A stretch of 64,000 nt of DNA from the NCBI RefSeq assembly GCF_964340395.1, contig NC_135550.1, positions 30,582,676 to 30,646,675 of the forward strand, given 5' to 3'. A program made the translations under genes and the position numbers. The notes beneath the pieces are model-generated. The model did not search any database. It saw nothing but the letters and a program-made list of their open reading frames with translations, and had not been told where the DNA came from. The DNA comes from Glandiceps talaboti. Its lineage: Eukaryota > Hemichordata > Enteropneusta > Spengelidae. Positions 1-13,809 of the stretch are shown here, piece after piece (the stretch's first letter is position 1; the number at the start of each line of letters is the position of its first letter).

Positions 1-386
1 TACAGATCATAAAAGGTGTTAATGGAATGGTGATAAATTGTAGTCTGCTAGTAGTATTAGATTAGGCCTCAAAAGGATTGTTTGGTTCCGATTACGCTCA
101 ATTTTAGAATAGGTAGGGTAGGTAGATTTTTTTTTTCAGGTGTGAGTGTCTAGGTCAGGTAGTTATATGTTTTCCAAATGGTCTCTGTGTTATTGGCTTC
201 TTCCCATCATATGTACAGCCATTACAGATAGGAAGAACAGTTTTTTTATTGTCTTTTTAAGTTGATGTCAGTTTCTGCAGCCACTATTTCTCATGAAACA
301 TCACAATTTTCAAGATTTTATTTTTTTTCTCTCGAACATTTAAAAAAATGTTTAGGGTCGGCTGTGAAAAACTAGGTGGGGGTCAG

Positions 387-589
387 TATTTCTGAATTAC
401 TATGATGCATGTTCTGAGAGTGTGAAAGCTAGAAGTCCATTATTGACCTTTGGTGGTCCAGGAGGTGGATGTAAAGATCCACCCAAATCACCAATTTGCT
501 GGGCACTACTGGAACATTGTGAAAGTGGTCAAAACTACTTTACTGGTGAAACTGGGGTTAGATTAGACTTTATAGCGATACATCATAAG
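387..589 (+). CDS. IDUA: Isolated exon of alpha-L-iduronidase (GH39)
   Basis: This stretch encodes 67 codons without a stop. From my memory of the human protein it matches the iduronidase region running from [10 protein letters not shown] through GGPG and PPKSP to FFTGEAGVRLDY. Here it reads [27 protein letters not shown] and [17 protein letters not shown] is a lysosomal glycosidase that removes terminal iduronic acid from dermatan and heparan sulfate. A splice acceptor (cag) ends at 386. The best donor is a GC type after AAG at 589. I found no upstream exon in the first 386 bases and none of the later conserved blocks (such as YNDEADPLVGW) before ADCK1. It is therefore either an orphan or decayed copy, or a gene whose other exons I failed to see. 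The protein match is strong; the boundaries and functional status are uncertain. Confidence 0.72.
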
Positions 590-648
590 GCAAATGTTTG
601 TACTGTTATTGCAGACACTCATTGTTATGAAAAAAAAGTATTCATTCT

Positions 649-835
649 ACCACCACCACCAACACCACCACCACCACTACCACCATCGCTGCTGCCACCA
701 CTGCTGCTGTCATCGCCGCCACCACCACCACTACCACTATCACCATCACTGTGGCCATCGCCGCCACCACCACCACCACCACCACCACCACCACCACCAC
801 CACCACGACCACCCCCACCACCACCACTGTCGTCT
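649..835. repeat. CCA/CAC trinucleotide-rich tract
   Basis: A run of CCA/CAC triplets interrupted by GCTGCC, CATCGC and similar triplets. It starts about 60 bases after the iduronidase-like exon. All its long open frames (polyproline, polyhistidine, and polyglycine or polyvaline on the other strand) are products of the triplet repeat and not evidence of a gene. Confidence 0.9.
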
Positions 836-1754
836 AATTTAGACAGTATACACCCCTTCCTTAAAGTAACTGGTTCCATGATGTAATGTTGTATCTTATT
901 AAATATACTGTAAACCTGGAAAGACTTCTCTTCACTTTATTTCATTGGAAAACAAAAAACTTAAAATAACTAGTAACTAAAATGCCTCTTTTGTACAAAA
1001 AAAAACTTGCCAGGCTTATCAATCTTTGAGAACTAGTTGAAGACTAAAATTGCAACATTTTCTAGTGGTGAAAATATCTAGGTTGACAGTACATGTATAA
1101 TTACTTCATTAAATTACCTGATAGTATAATTACTATCAAACTAGTTATAATATTGATAAATAAATGGCTACAGGATATTAAAACAGTGTTTAATTATATA
1201 CATAAAGAATGTGACAATGGTTGGATCAAGATAAATTGATATGATATTAATTATAAGTCAGAGAAGATGATAAACATCGGAAGCAAATAAAACTGACAAA
1301 AACAAATTATAGACAGAACATCAAAGTTACCAACTCCCCCCCCCCCCCAAAAAAAAACAAACCCAACCAAACAAACCAAAAAACAAACAAACAAACAAAC
1401 AAACAAAAAACAAGGCAAGGCAAGGAGATTTTACTCATGTTGTGAAAATAAAAGAGTTCAAATTATGTTCCATGTTCCAAAGTATCTTGAAATGAATTAA
1501 ATATATTTTCTGGGAAGAGGTTAATTTGGGATGAAAATCTGGTAGGGGATGATATTAGCGTCCTGGCCTATCACAATAGGCTTACTCTTTGCTTCAGTTT
1601 TACCTGGTAAATTTTAGGAACCCAGTGTCTAAAACTCTTTACATTCACTGAGGTGTCAGCTATTCCCTATTGATTCCCTATATTCTGTGAAGTGGGGCAG
1701 CATTAACAGGTCAATATCTCTGTAACTATTAGGAAAACAGTATATTGTTGAGTT

Positions 1755-2103
1755 GTGATGGTTGAATGGTTAGCATGACCAGCTGAGAATCTGCAGGTTG
1801 CACATTCAAGCTGCCCCTTTGCTGTTTATTTCTGAACTGCTATAAAGTCCTTGTTCACGATTTGAATTGTACCTCAGTCAACCCAGCTGTATAATTGGGG
1901 ACCTGGTAGGATAGAGGTTGCAATGTGAATACTTTAATCCTATGTGCTTATAGAGGCTGCAAAGGATTGAATGCTCCCTAGGGAGTTGAGGAAGTAAGGA
2001 AAGTAAGGTTGTGCCATATAGGTCTGTGCCAGTGAAAAGTGCTTTGAGCACAGTATAAGAAAGTGCTATATAAAAAGTAATGGTATTAACATTGATTATT
2101 ACA
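1755..2103 (+). mobile_element. tRNA-derived SINE, copy 1
   Basis: The head (gatggttgaatggttagcatg) resembles a tRNA-Leu/Ser A box, and a degenerate B-box region follows (gcaggttgcacattcaag). The body carries the family signature cagctgtataattggggac, ctggtaggatagaggttgca and gtgcttatagaggctgcaa. The 3' end has a LINE-like tail (gaaagtgctatataaaaagtaa) followed by short ATT repeats. Three more copies in the window share the same body (37824, 40627 and 60079). This copy is the most complete together with the one at 60079. Confidence 0.8.
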
Positions 2104-5100
2104 CACAATGTGTAAGTCCACCAGTCTGGTAAAAAAATTTTCACAAGTATGACACATACTTCTTAGACACACATCAGATAAACTCATGACTGTGAGTGCT
2201 TTTGATGTGTTCAAAGTCAAACAGAAGCAGGTGGCCATGTAGAAGTGGTAACGTGACAAATTTTACAAGCTTGACTCTGTAGTAGTGGAAACGGCATTTC
2301 TATCAGTATTAAAGTGTTTACATGTCTTGCACATTCCACAAATGTTAGTGTATGTCATGTGAAACTAAAAAACAAGTCCTATTCAACCGGAATTCATTCC
2401 ACTTACTATTTGTTGTTGTCTAGCTAACCACTGCAATACTAAGCACTTTCTTGACACAACTTAGTTGAAGAAAATACAAATTTCAATAATTTTAGTCCAT
2501 CTTCACTTTATTTTAGACAGAATTCTTAGACTTAATTTTTAAATAAGAGAGTATTAAAATGCCATCAAAATGATACTCATGTTGTATTTATCAATGTAGA
2601 GAACTGATCAAATTTGAGTACCATTTTTAATATAAAAAACTAACTTCTCACAAAAATCTAATTTCTCATTGTTACTAGGCTTTCTTATATCAACTTTTAG
2701 TGTTATGATGTGTATGTATGTGACACTGGTTGTTACACTCTCGACAGCATTATGTTTCATAATTCTGCAAATAATGGGATCAAACCATTGAAAGAGATCA
2801 TGACAGACTTATTTCCTATATTTTGCAGACTAAAAATTATTCCTTCTTTTTCCTAGCTTAAAAGTGCTTGTGAAACACATAGATTGATTCAGGTGTTAAA
2901 AGTAATTACATTTCACCTATTTTTGTTGGTAGCAAACAGAAGGGAATTGCCAATATTTACTACAAGCACTCAGCTGAGACACAGAAAATTCACTTCTCAA
3001 ATAGAATAATCTCTTAGACTCACAATGAAAGAACTAGGAAATGTTTTGATTTCTCATCTAGCCTTTATTTATATCACTGATTTAAAATCAAGATGAATAA
3101 AAAGCTGTTTCTTTAAAACTTCTTATGAACATCTGTGTTTCTTGTGAAATTTCAAACTTTCCAGCTAGCATATGTTAAATTAATTACATCTATATGTGAG
3201 CTAGCAGCCAGCTGTGTGAAAAGTCAACACAATACATGTAATTATTCACAGCATGGGAATGTGTCCTTAACTTGACGAGTAACATCTAGATAACAACAAA
3301 CGGATATAGTCAAAAAATTTGTTAATCTATACCCCTATCGATAAACACTGAATTAAAATAAAACTATAAACTGTGTGTGGCCTATGACTTGTGGTTTTCT
3401 CATATTTGTTTTAAGTAAAGAAAGATATAATTCAACATTTGGAAGACTTCTAGATAAACACTGGACAGAGCTATTTCAGTTACAGACAAATAAATTCTAG
3501 TGAAATACATTATATACTATAAAGAGTACATGGTACATGTAGATGTCCAGCATATTTCCGCTTCAGTATCACCCATAAATTTTGTAATAAGCATTTAAGT
3601 GAAGGCATACAGCCAACATGTTTCAAAGAAGTGTTTGAAAGGCGGATTAAGACATTTCCCATGACAATTGTCGTATTGAATAGCAGACATGCACAGCATG
3701 AGAAAGTAAGAGTAAAAATGAGCCTAATTTGTGTTTTGGGGTTTTAACATGAATATCGTTGATTGCATAGGCTTTGTGTAAAGATGAAATTCAGTTACTC
3801 TAAGAATACTTTCTATCTTTCTTTACATGATTGTATATTGCGTTCTATCAACTGAAGGTATTGATTACTAGAAAGGGAACCTGTGTTAGTGCAATACTCT
3901 GTCTGTTTGTCTGTCTGTCTGTCTGTGATATTGAAACTTTATACAGACTTCACATATTTCATTTGATCTGTTATAATGTATTACAAAATCTTGGATATCA
4001 ATATTTGAAATGTGCCCAGAAATATATTATGACAATTTAAATTTAAAAGATTTTTAATAGCTGAATTTTACCAGTGATTATGAAAATTACAGAAACTAGA
4101 CAATACTGCATTCACAATATTTTACCATGAACTTGATCACCAGCCAATATTCCAGTACTTTATAAATCTTATAAAGAAATTTCAAAATGACAGCAGTATC
4201 TCCCAAATGAGTTCCATACAACAAAATATTAAAATTCAGATACCATGTAACTATTGATCATTTTAAGTTATGTTATGTTGTTATGTTGTTATGTTATGTT
4301 ATGTTATGTATGCTTTCCTTGACAGACAACTCACACAGGAGTGTTGTGATGTTGATCTTAGACTTTCTTAACTCTTGGCTTCAGTTTGTGATGTGGTTGA
4401 GGGATATTGGAAACTCGGATGATTATCAAATATCTAAGCATGTAAGACAATCCCAGCATTGGGAAACAAAAAAATGCTGTCAGAGCCTTTATGATTCACG
4501 AGGGATTATTGTTGTTTGAAATGTCACAGAAACAGGATATCAGTAAAACTCCAGATGAATACATGATACTAGTCGTATGCTATCTTATACATTTTAATTT
4601 CACTCACCAGACTTGAAAATTATTTTATCAGCTGGTAAACACATCCTTCAATAAAACCTTTACTTTTTCTTTTAATTCAATATGAAAATTATACCAGTTT
4701 TTATGTTGTACCAATAATACTTAGTAAAAACTGAATAGTAGCAGGGAAGAAATGTACCCATTATTTTCTTATCATCAGCATAATAGTAGCAAAGTAACAA
4801 ACATATACAGCTTCCCCTTTCAATAGTGTCAGGATTCAACTCTTTGAAAGGTTATTCCCAAAATGTCAGATATTTTTAACTTTATTGGACTGGGAACATT
4901 TTATCTTAATTAACAATTTTTTAGACAGAAATTCATTTCTGAGTTGTCCATAACATTTATTTGTTTGGTTTGCAAATTGACTTGTAGTAAATAAATTCAA
5001 ACATAACACTTTTATAGGATATTACACTGATGAAAGAAAAAAAGAAGATTGATAAATTGTTATATTTTTGAGAACAGCCAGTAACATTTTATCTGAACAA

Positions 5101-6947
5101 TGTGTTTGAATGAGGTTCTTTATAGTGGCATTCCAGGAGTTCTACTTACTCTATATAGTAACGAGAGACAACTTGGCCAATAAATTTGATTTTAAAAGTT
5201 GTTTATTTTTGTACAAACCTGTGCATACTTTAAAGTAGACCTCAAGTAAAATGTACTTTAACAGCTTCTACCATTAATCCTCTTTCCCATCTTGGCTTTT
5301 ATTTCAAAGAGAAATAAACAGTTATGTAGAACTGCTTGTTTGACAATTACAAGCAGTTTTAAAGTGTTTTCAAAGGATGTTGAAGTTGTGAAAGCATGCA
5401 CAATGAAAATAAATACCCATGCCACTAGATTAATGTCCCCTGGGACTTCGTTACTAACTAGTAAAGTTCATGGAAGTTCACAATTGTGGTCTGGTTCTGG
5501 TACCTTATAGTGACCTCACCACATCTGGATGCTATAGCTCATGAAGCAGTGGGATTATAAGGCTGCAAACAGTGTCAAGTCCTCTTTAAGTCCATTTGTC
5601 AAGGCACCAAGGAGGCGATTTATTGTATGTGAAAGATAAACATGTCTGGATCAGTTTACAGTAGAGCTGCTGTCTAATTACTGATAGCAACACTTCAAAG
5701 AGAATGCCTGAGATGTGGGTGAACTTCACCATTTTATTTACCTTGGCATCCAGTAAAAACTTGAAGGAGATGGAGAACTTGACCTCTGTGACAAATGGGA
5801 CATATGTATGTTTGACAACATAATCACAGACTTAACTTCCAGACTCTTTAATCTGAATATATTGGACTTGGAGTTTTGACTTGATGTACTGAACATTGAC
5901 AAAGATGAATAGTTTCTTTCATCCTGTCTGGTTTGCTGTCAAGTCTACAAATGGACATGTAACAAATAACAGTAAGACCAACCCCATCATCAGTCATGTC
6001 AACACTTGTTAAAGATCATCTGTTTCAATCTTCTCAAGTGTTTGCCTCAAATTGGGTTCAGCTTATCTGATTTAATCTGGTTTCATGTCAGGTGTGATTT
6101 AAATTTAACTAAAAATTGTTTGGGAAGGAAAATATGAACATGAAGAATACAGTACATTAAAATCATTTATTGCAATGTTGTAGTATTACATTCCATGGAA
6201 AATTTCACAATTCATTGCGGTTCATCAAATTTCAGTACCTGAACAAAATTCATACTTGTCTGTACATTTCATCTGTCATCAATTATAGTTATGTACTGTC
6301 AGTAATTATAGTTACGTACTGTCAGTAATACTTATAGAAGTGAAAATATTTATAAATATACACATTCATAAAAATTGAGTAATAATACATTATTACACAT
6401 CTAGTGATGAGATACAGCTAACTCACAAACACTCTTTGACACATCCCCTCAGGCGGAACTTCTCAAATTTGAAAAAACTATAATTCACTGGTGATGTATG
6501 GGGCTGTCAGAGGTACTGGTAGTTGGGGTTAAACCACGGACAACATGACATTTTACTAGAAACACACTTTGGGTATGATTTGTGTTACTTTTGATATCCA
6601 ACTGTGCAAGACTGACCCTCAATAGTTTACCAGACTATTCATCACTATGAAGACAAAGTTGACATGGTAGAGATTGAATTTCACTTCAGAGCATCTTCAA
6701 GAAGCTTTCCCCCAACATCTGTGGCAGATATGTGAAAACAGATGTATTTGCTTCCTTATTACAGTGAGTTGATATGTGATCTGGAATCAAAATGCCACTG
6801 TTGCTGAAGAAAAATGATTTTTGTGTGTGTTTGAGAAATGAACTGGGTTAAAAAAGTGGAGCAGATTTTGTAAGTGTATTAAAGGAGTTAATGAGTTAAC
6901 AGACATCGTAAATCATAGCCTTTTGTAGGATTTGTTTGACTAGGGTT

Positions 6948-6950
<3 letters not shown>

Positions 6951-6978
<28 letters not shown>
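6951..6978. repeat. CA microsatellite
   Basis: An uninterrupted run of about 14 CA dinucleotides in the intergenic region left of ADCK1. Confidence 0.95.
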
Positions 6979-6980
<2 letters not shown>

Positions 6981-7733
6981 GACTGGAAGGACTGAAAGAA
7001 GCACAAGGTGCAAAGTATGATGGCAATTTATGTTATCGTTTACAATTAGATCAATAGGTCATTATGAAAATACAGATTAGATTGATGGTATGTCTGTTGA
7101 CATCTCACACTAATAAATCTACATCACACTAATCTTAGGCTCTACGTAATTGCTTGAAATTAAGCCACTTTTTGCAAATAAATTAGCACAGTTTTGGTTT
7201 TAGTGGAATTTTCCGTGTATAAAACATTCAAAATCCTACTGAGAATGCATTTCATATTTTATATGATTGTCAAAGACGAGATTTAGCATCAAAATGACAT
7301 CACAAGTCAAAATGGGGACACACCCAAGAGCACACCTCACAAGCATGACAGGTATTTCCCATCACTAGAGGGCGCTATACAAGTAATGGTGTTAGTTTAC
7401 TGATGGTGAATTTACTAAAAATCACCATATATAAGTTCTTGAATTCCCTACATCATCGACAAAAAATGAGAAAATCAAGTCATAATTAGAACAAGATTGG
7501 CAAAAAAATGCAGCCATGAGGAACGATATAGAGTGATTTGGAAGTCTAGTTCCCCTACAGTATATCATTACGATTTATACCTTCACTCACAGTTTTACCA
7601 CAGTTGGCATCCACACTAGTGATGTAGAGTGATTTGGCAACTGGATTAATTCAAGGTCCTTATGGTTAATTTTCTCAGTGTTGGTATTTGAGTTGTTAAA
7701 TACAGCACTGCATTTACCCATGTCAATTTTGTT

Positions 7734-7739
7734 TTTATT
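7734..7739 (-). terminator. Possible ADCK1 polyadenylation signal
   Basis: TTTATT on the plus strand reads AATAAA on the minus strand, about 530 bases downstream of the ADCK1 stop codon. I saw no closer AATAAA, so it is the best candidate, but cleavage cannot be confirmed from sequence. Confidence 0.35.
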
Positions 7740-8270
7740 TACACTACTTTACTTCCTTTTTTCAAAGAATTCAACATTAGTACATGTATATACATCTAAA
7801 ATATTGTAAAATTTGATACTTCAAGCAGAAACCCACGTATGAAACTTGTTTCTTATAATATAACAGGGTAAAGTCATGTCAAGAAATGGGGAACTATGGA
7901 TTAAATTGAAACAATATCACCATGGAAATGACAAGGAAGGGTGTCTTTGAGCAATTAGAAGAATTAAAACCTTGACAATAGACAAATATATTAATCTTGC
8001 CAAAATTAAGAGAAATTGCTACTTCTCGCACAGCATACTATATCTTAGAAATGGAACTCAAACTAGTAACATTCCAAAAATTCTGATAATAAAATATGAT
8101 AAAAATGAACCACAGAGAAAAACAAATGTTTGCATTAAATTCAATCCCTGTCACTGGACAGCACTATAGCATTGCACATAATAAAATGGTTCCCGCCAGT
8201 CATAAGTCTTGTAAGCACCTTTCTGAATCAGTAAAATACCCTGAGAATAATAAAATGTGGCCCATTTCTT

Positions 8271-11200
8271 CTACATCCCTAAGAAAAGAGTACTTTTCTT
8301 GTCTCCTGAGTCAATAGCTTGTGGCGATCCATTATAAGCACGCCGTATCCACTGTCCTACAAATGATGCCCACAACCACATATAGAACTCATAGATGTCA
8401 ATTTTACGTTGCATTATCATTCCCCTAAGCCTTACTTTAGCATGACAAAACCAGCCATGACAGTTCTTTAACTGATGGTTTGTAAGAGCTCTGACACAAC
8501 ATCTAGACATGTTGATGAAGGAACTGGCATCGGCATGAGTCTGCAGTGTCCATTCTATACCTCGTAACAGATCATTAGTCTTCAATAACAGCAACATCTG
8601 ACGGGGGATGCGGTTCAGTAAATCAGATATCTGAGGTAGGTACATTGCTGCACTGACTTTAATCAGCGCTGCCTAGAATAGGTAAAGTAGGAAACACTTG
8701 AATAGTTAAGACAACTCAAATTGTATATAGTCACTGACCACACCTAAATTTCATCAGCTAATTCGTTAATGTGTACAATTTAGATTAAATATATTTTCCC
8801 CCTTCTTTTTGTTTTATTTGTTTTGTTGGGTTCTACTAACAAAAGCACAATATGTGTCACTAAATGGTGCATAATATGCATACACCAATGACCAATGGTA
8901 CAATTATGGGTACACATTTCCAGATGAAAAAATAAAATGGTGACAAATATACTACAGAAACATGATTACATAGTGACAGATGCTAACAACCACAGTGTTC
9001 AAAATCAAGATGCATGTAAGCGTATCACATTTACTAGGACTTGACATCTGATCATTACCAAACTTATCACTTTACACAGTTGTCTGGAGCTTCTCTCATG
9101 ATTAATCAAGCATATAGGCAGACACTCAAGGATGTAATTTAGTTCTATACACATAATCGACTACAAATACAAACTACAGACTGCTTGAATAACACACATT
9201 TCAACCTAGTACATGTACAAGGTTATAAATCTACACACATCAAGTTTACCTTACCTCAGAGTCAGAGTGTTCCACTTTGTCAATACCAGTAGTGACAGAT
9301 TCCCATGATCTTGCTGTCAACACACAGGCAAATAATCCATACAATTCACCTACACCAATAGCTTCACCATGTTTCTTAATGCCTTCAACATCAGCATTGA
9401 TTATAGCGTTCCATACCTTGCAATAATTCAGTCTGAATTCATCTGTTAGAGTCTGGAAAAGATAGATTTATAGATAAGAAATAGAGAATATCTGACTGTA
9501 ATTACAGTACTTATGGCAAAGTTATGCACCTCATACAGTAATGGAATATTCATGGCTTTCATTATGAACTTTTCACAATAAATGATACCATTTGGCCAAC
9601 AATGAAAGGTAACTTAAATTTAACCACATATAATCATTATGGATATGTCAACTTTGTAACAGTAAAATGAATGAATATGGTAAGTGCTAAACTGAATGAT
9701 TCATCACTGTGCATATTTCTGTAATAATCACTCATTACAAACATGACCAACAAAACTTTCAGTCTAGGTATGTGCTTGTCAGAGAAATTGTTGAATGCAT
9801 ACAAGAATACACAGAAGTTTTGCATTACACTGCCCTCTATGTTCAAATGAACAACTTACCTGATAAAGGCCGTGATCTAACAATACAATTTCCAAGTCCC
9901 CTTTCTGCGTCTTGTTGATAAAAATATTCCCAGGATGAGGATCACAGTGTACATAACCCTGTACAAATATCATCTCACTGTACAGTTGACCCAGACTTTT
10001 TGAAATCTTGAGATAAAAAACAAACAAACATGAGACAACAGACAGGACTGTAGAAGTTTGCATATTCACATACATGTATTGTATCTAAGGTTGTGGTCAA
10101 ATGTGAAATCTAATTTCCATCTCCCCAACATGTTTAACACCTACCATTTAGAACATTTTGCTCTTTGTACATCAAATGACAAAATAAATGTTTGTCTAAC
10201 TGGTGTTTTTAGTGGTGTGTTGTTACTTACTTGGTCAACGTTGATATTATGTTTCTTCATGTAGTCAATATCATCTACTTTGCCACCTTCACAGAATTCC
10301 ATAGTTAAGATTCTCTCTGTTGTCATTGTCCAGTACACTTTGGGGACCTAACATAACAAAGGGAATCACATAGTACATTGGAAATCTTTTGGAAATTTTA
10401 CCTTCCTATAAACACATATATCACTTCATGTAAACTTGAATAAAAAACTGTTCAAAACAAATATCCAATTTTGCATCCTTATGATATTATGAGACTTTTC
10501 ACCCAAACCACCCAAATTACTGATAATTAAATAAGTGCAAAGAAAATAACAATATCTTCTTACCTTAAGAAATTTAAAATGGTTTAATACTCTGGCCACT
10601 CGTTCACAATTATGGCCTTCATGAAAGAAGTCAAGTTCAAGTGGCAAGTTTTTCTTTGTTTCTTCAGCTAACCATGAGAATTGAAACTCTGGGAAAAGCC
10701 AGGAAGCAACATGAAGCAGAAACTGTGAATGAAGGAAGGAGTTAACAGTTTGTTAATTTGATGTACATAAAACCTAATAATGTCATTTACGTTAGGCAAA
10801 AGAAGACACTTTTTAATAGTTGCAAGCAGTATTGAAAACAATAATCCTGACTGTTTGTTATTTTATTAAGTCAACTTCTGCCTGTAGCCTAGTATCAAAG
10901 TGAGTGCCTTGACTTCATATGTGACACAAGAGAATGACACTTTGTAATGATGTGTGAAATGGATGCACACTGAATGAAATTTCTCCAACTGGGTGTGATG
11001 ATAGTCTTAGTCTTTGAGTGTGGGATACCACATTTCGAATTGAAAGTCGTGTGATTCAAGTCTGAAAAATGACAACACTGAGGTGTGACAATTTGCAATA
11101 AATTCACTTTCTCTATCATTTAAAATACATCTGTACTCATACTTTGTTTCTTTTAACACTTGCATACCAAGTCGTTTTGGATTCCACAAAACAAAGACTT

Positions 11201-12850
11201 TCTTAACAAATTTCACAGTCTTCAAAGTGTTCACTGTTATATCTGAGTTATTGTTCTAGTCAAATCTTACCTCCATAGTTTTGATGTCAACAAATGAATG
11301 TTTCTTAACATTAAGATGTTGTATTTTAACTGCAACTACATCTCCATTATGTAAAGTGGCCTTGTACACCTGGGCTAAGGAAGCTGTACCAATAGGCTTC
11401 TCAGAAAATGATGAGAATAATTCATCCGCCTTTTTGTGCAAGAGTTAGAAAATAATACAATATGAACTTTGGCTTTATAGTTCTCAACAAACAAACAAAC
11501 AAACAAACAAACAAACAAACAAACCATATGATATTACTAAATTTTGACTTTTTGTGAACTTTTCATACTTCAGAAGATTATGATAATTTACTCTTTTTGT
11601 AAGTAGAGGGTAATAATTTCAAGGATGGGTACTTTGAAATAAAAGTATAGTATGACCACTATAACACTTTTAACTAGTGTAGTTATATTTTTAAGCAAAC
11701 AACAGCAAAGTTGTGGTGACTAAAAAATCAGGATTTTAAAAAATTGGTTCATTCCAGATTCCTTTGAGACTTTTTTTAAATTTCTAACTACAACAGCTAT
11801 ACATCTGTTAAAAGTTATCAAGCCTAGTTAGCACATGTTCACTCCTGTGACAAAGTACCGTTGTCTTCAAATTCTATACTGAGATTCTCACCTCTTTGCC
11901 CAAATCTTCCCTGATTACCCTATGCATGTCAGAGAGTGGAGACTGTGGAGCATCACTGTGCAGTACTTTCATTGTTTGGACATACTCAGCTGGTAGTAAG
12001 TAATCCAGTGCACCAACATGTTGACCAACTTTGATGAAACAACCGCCATTTGTACAACACATCTCACGTAGTCTGATAGCAGACCTCAGATTTATCTGAA
12101 CAGAATGAAAATGGATTGAATTATGTATGCTTGGCAAAAGGAGATATATGTACAACTTACAGAATTTTCATCCCAGCTATGATTGTGAAATCACACAAAA
12201 TGTTGCTATACTATGTGTACTTTGTTACTCCATAATACATATAACAGCAGTGCATTTGTATACCTACCTTGCTGATGAGTTCATCATATATCTCAGATTC
12301 TCTGTTCACATTACGTAATGTTATTTTGTAGTCTGCAAAAATATAGACCGCCTGAAACAGAATGGAGCATTGTAAGTCAGATGGAAATGACCTATTTGAT
12401 TAACTAAAAATATCGCATTAGGGAAATTTTGTGGCCAGGGATAATCATTAAGAACTTGTATTGTAAAAATTGAGATCTTCAACGTCAAATTTTTATGTTG
12501 TCGTCATTGTCATCATCATCATCATCATCATCATCTATGTTATAATTACCATTATGGTTGTCATCATCATCATTATTTAAATTGTCATTGCTGCTACCTC
12601 CATAGTCATCATCATCATCACCTGTGTCATCACCATCTCACCTGTTTGTAGTTAATATTACTAAAGCCACAGAGTTGGTGTCTTTTTAACCTAGAAGGTA
12701 CAGTACAATTGCAATACTCACAGCAGCAAATGCTCTGCCAAACCTAATAACACCAATGGAACCAACATCAAAATCATGTCTTCGCAAATATTCAAGACTG
12801 GACAAGGTGGCACCACCAGCCAAGGCAAACTTCACTAGGCGTCTACTCAT
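8271..12850 (-). CDS. ADCK1: ADCK1, aarF-domain (UbiB-family) kinase-like protein
   Basis: ADCK1 is a mitochondrial atypical kinase of the ABC1/UbiB family, linked in the literature to mitochondrial structure. Nine coding exons join in frame to 532 codons, close to the human length: 12722-12850, 12268-12351, 11892-12095, 11271-11429, 10564-10722, 10231-10347, 9860-10006, 9255-9452 and 8271-8672. All introns are phase 0. Family motifs are present: KVGQ (about residues 93-96), the alanine-rich loop GTASLAQVYKA (153-163) in place of a glycine-rich loop, the lysine of VAVK (174), the catalytic loop HCDPHPGN (304-311) and the metal-binding LLDHG (D328). All residues expected for the family are kept. 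The start MSRRLVKFALAGG follows a 5' UTR acceptor at about 12899. A 5' noncoding exon is likely at 13410-13530. The gene is head-to-head with SNW1. Confidence 0.95.
11486..11524. repeat. CAAA tetranucleotide repeat
   Basis: About ten CAAA units in the ADCK1 intron upstream (minus sense) of the exon that carries the alanine-rich loop. Confidence 0.9.
12511..12640. repeat. ATC-rich triplet repeat
   Basis: A CATCAT tract of about eight units, followed by interrupted TCATCA and CATCACC stretches, in the first intron downstream of the ADCK1 start exon. Confidence 0.85.
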
Positions 12851-13409
12851 TGTCAAGTTTTGTCACCTGACTGTCATTTTACTTCATTAAAGATACCTGT
12901 GTATAACAAAGGAAATTGAAGTACAGTATTACAAAGTGATCTTTAGATAATAGTCATCTTCATTATTTCTGGAACACTTTTCATTGTACTAAAACCAACT
13001 TCATTTTATATATATACTATTATAAAACTCAGAGTTTTTCGCCCACCATCATTTTCAATTATATCTAGAGGACCACCATGGAATTTAAGTTTTGATTGTT
13101 CTCATGTGTTATCATTTGCAATACTTTTAAATCTAATAATATTTTCACAAATTTGTAAATCTTTTTTACAATATTGCTGCAAAAACATCTGTAAATATTT
13201 CAAAGTGCCCTGAGAATGCACTGACTGAGAGGCAGGATAAATTTTCTTTAAATTTCGAACACAAACCTATCATTGCTTTAGTACAATGTACAGTGTTAGC
13301 TCACATGTCAGCTAAGCATGCATATGCCAGTTCCTACCCCAGTGTCCAGTGTAACACTCCAAGATCATCATAGAAGTGTACATTGCGTTTGCACATATTC
13401 AAAACTTAC

Positions 13410-13530
13410 CAGGAGTTTCTATTTTGTCAAGACCTTTCCTTGTAACGATATTGCGGTCCCAATGTGAACAAATCTCGGATGGACACGCTGATACTACTCC
13501 AACATCTTTCACACTGAATCACAGGCGTAC
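13410..13530 (-). other. ADCK1: Probable ADCK1 5' noncoding exon
   Basis: On the minus strand a consensus donor (GTAAGT, plus 13404-13409) lies upstream of the acceptor that precedes the coding start exon. The stretch is therefore a likely first, untranslated exon. Its 5' end is a guess; only the donor is visible. Confidence 0.5.
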
Positions 13531-13809
13531 AGACTTATGAAACTTATTGAATGACTTTTGACCTTTGTACTGTATAATGACCTGAGCCTCGTACGGAATA
13601 AAGTAAAAGTAAAGAAGATAAGTTTCTACTTTTCGAGTTTTAAGTACATTTTTCATTAAATGTAATCATAAAATTATATTTTCTATTGTTTTATAATTGA
13701 AAAATAATTATATGGCTATCCAAAGTGATACCGCAACATTTCATGGTGTGACAAATTAACTTACTCTAGCTAGAGGTTTGCAGGTCCCGGATGTAATTGA
13801 TCGTGCAAA
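13531..13809. promoter_or_regulatory. Bidirectional ADCK1/SNW1 promoter region
   Basis: About 280 bases separate the inferred ADCK1 first exon (minus) from the SNW1 start codon (plus), so both genes probably fire from one shared region. No TATA box at a convincing position was seen. The SNW1 start codon sits in AAAATGGCGAC, close to the YY1 element known at start codons of many animal housekeeping genes. Confidence 0.5.

Larger units (their letters stand above)
890..8270. other. Gene-poor intergenic stretch
   Basis: I see no coding exon that I can support here. The stretch holds simple repeats, including poly-C at 1336-1348, CAAA repeats at 1376-1410, ATGTT repeats at 4266-4308 and CA repeats at 6951-6978. 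It also holds one SINE (1755-2103) and, at its right end, the probable 3' untranslated region of ADCK1. Open frames in this region are short, low-complexity or lack recognisable similarity. Confidence 0.6.

Noticed and set aside
422-886. Open frame of 154 codons taken as a whole gene
   Set aside because: Only the first part (up to about 589) is a real iduronidase-like exon. The rest is a polyproline reading of the CCA tract.
3895-3925. CLFVCLSVCD peptide as part of a gene
   Set aside because: It is produced by a GTCT tetranucleotide repeat.
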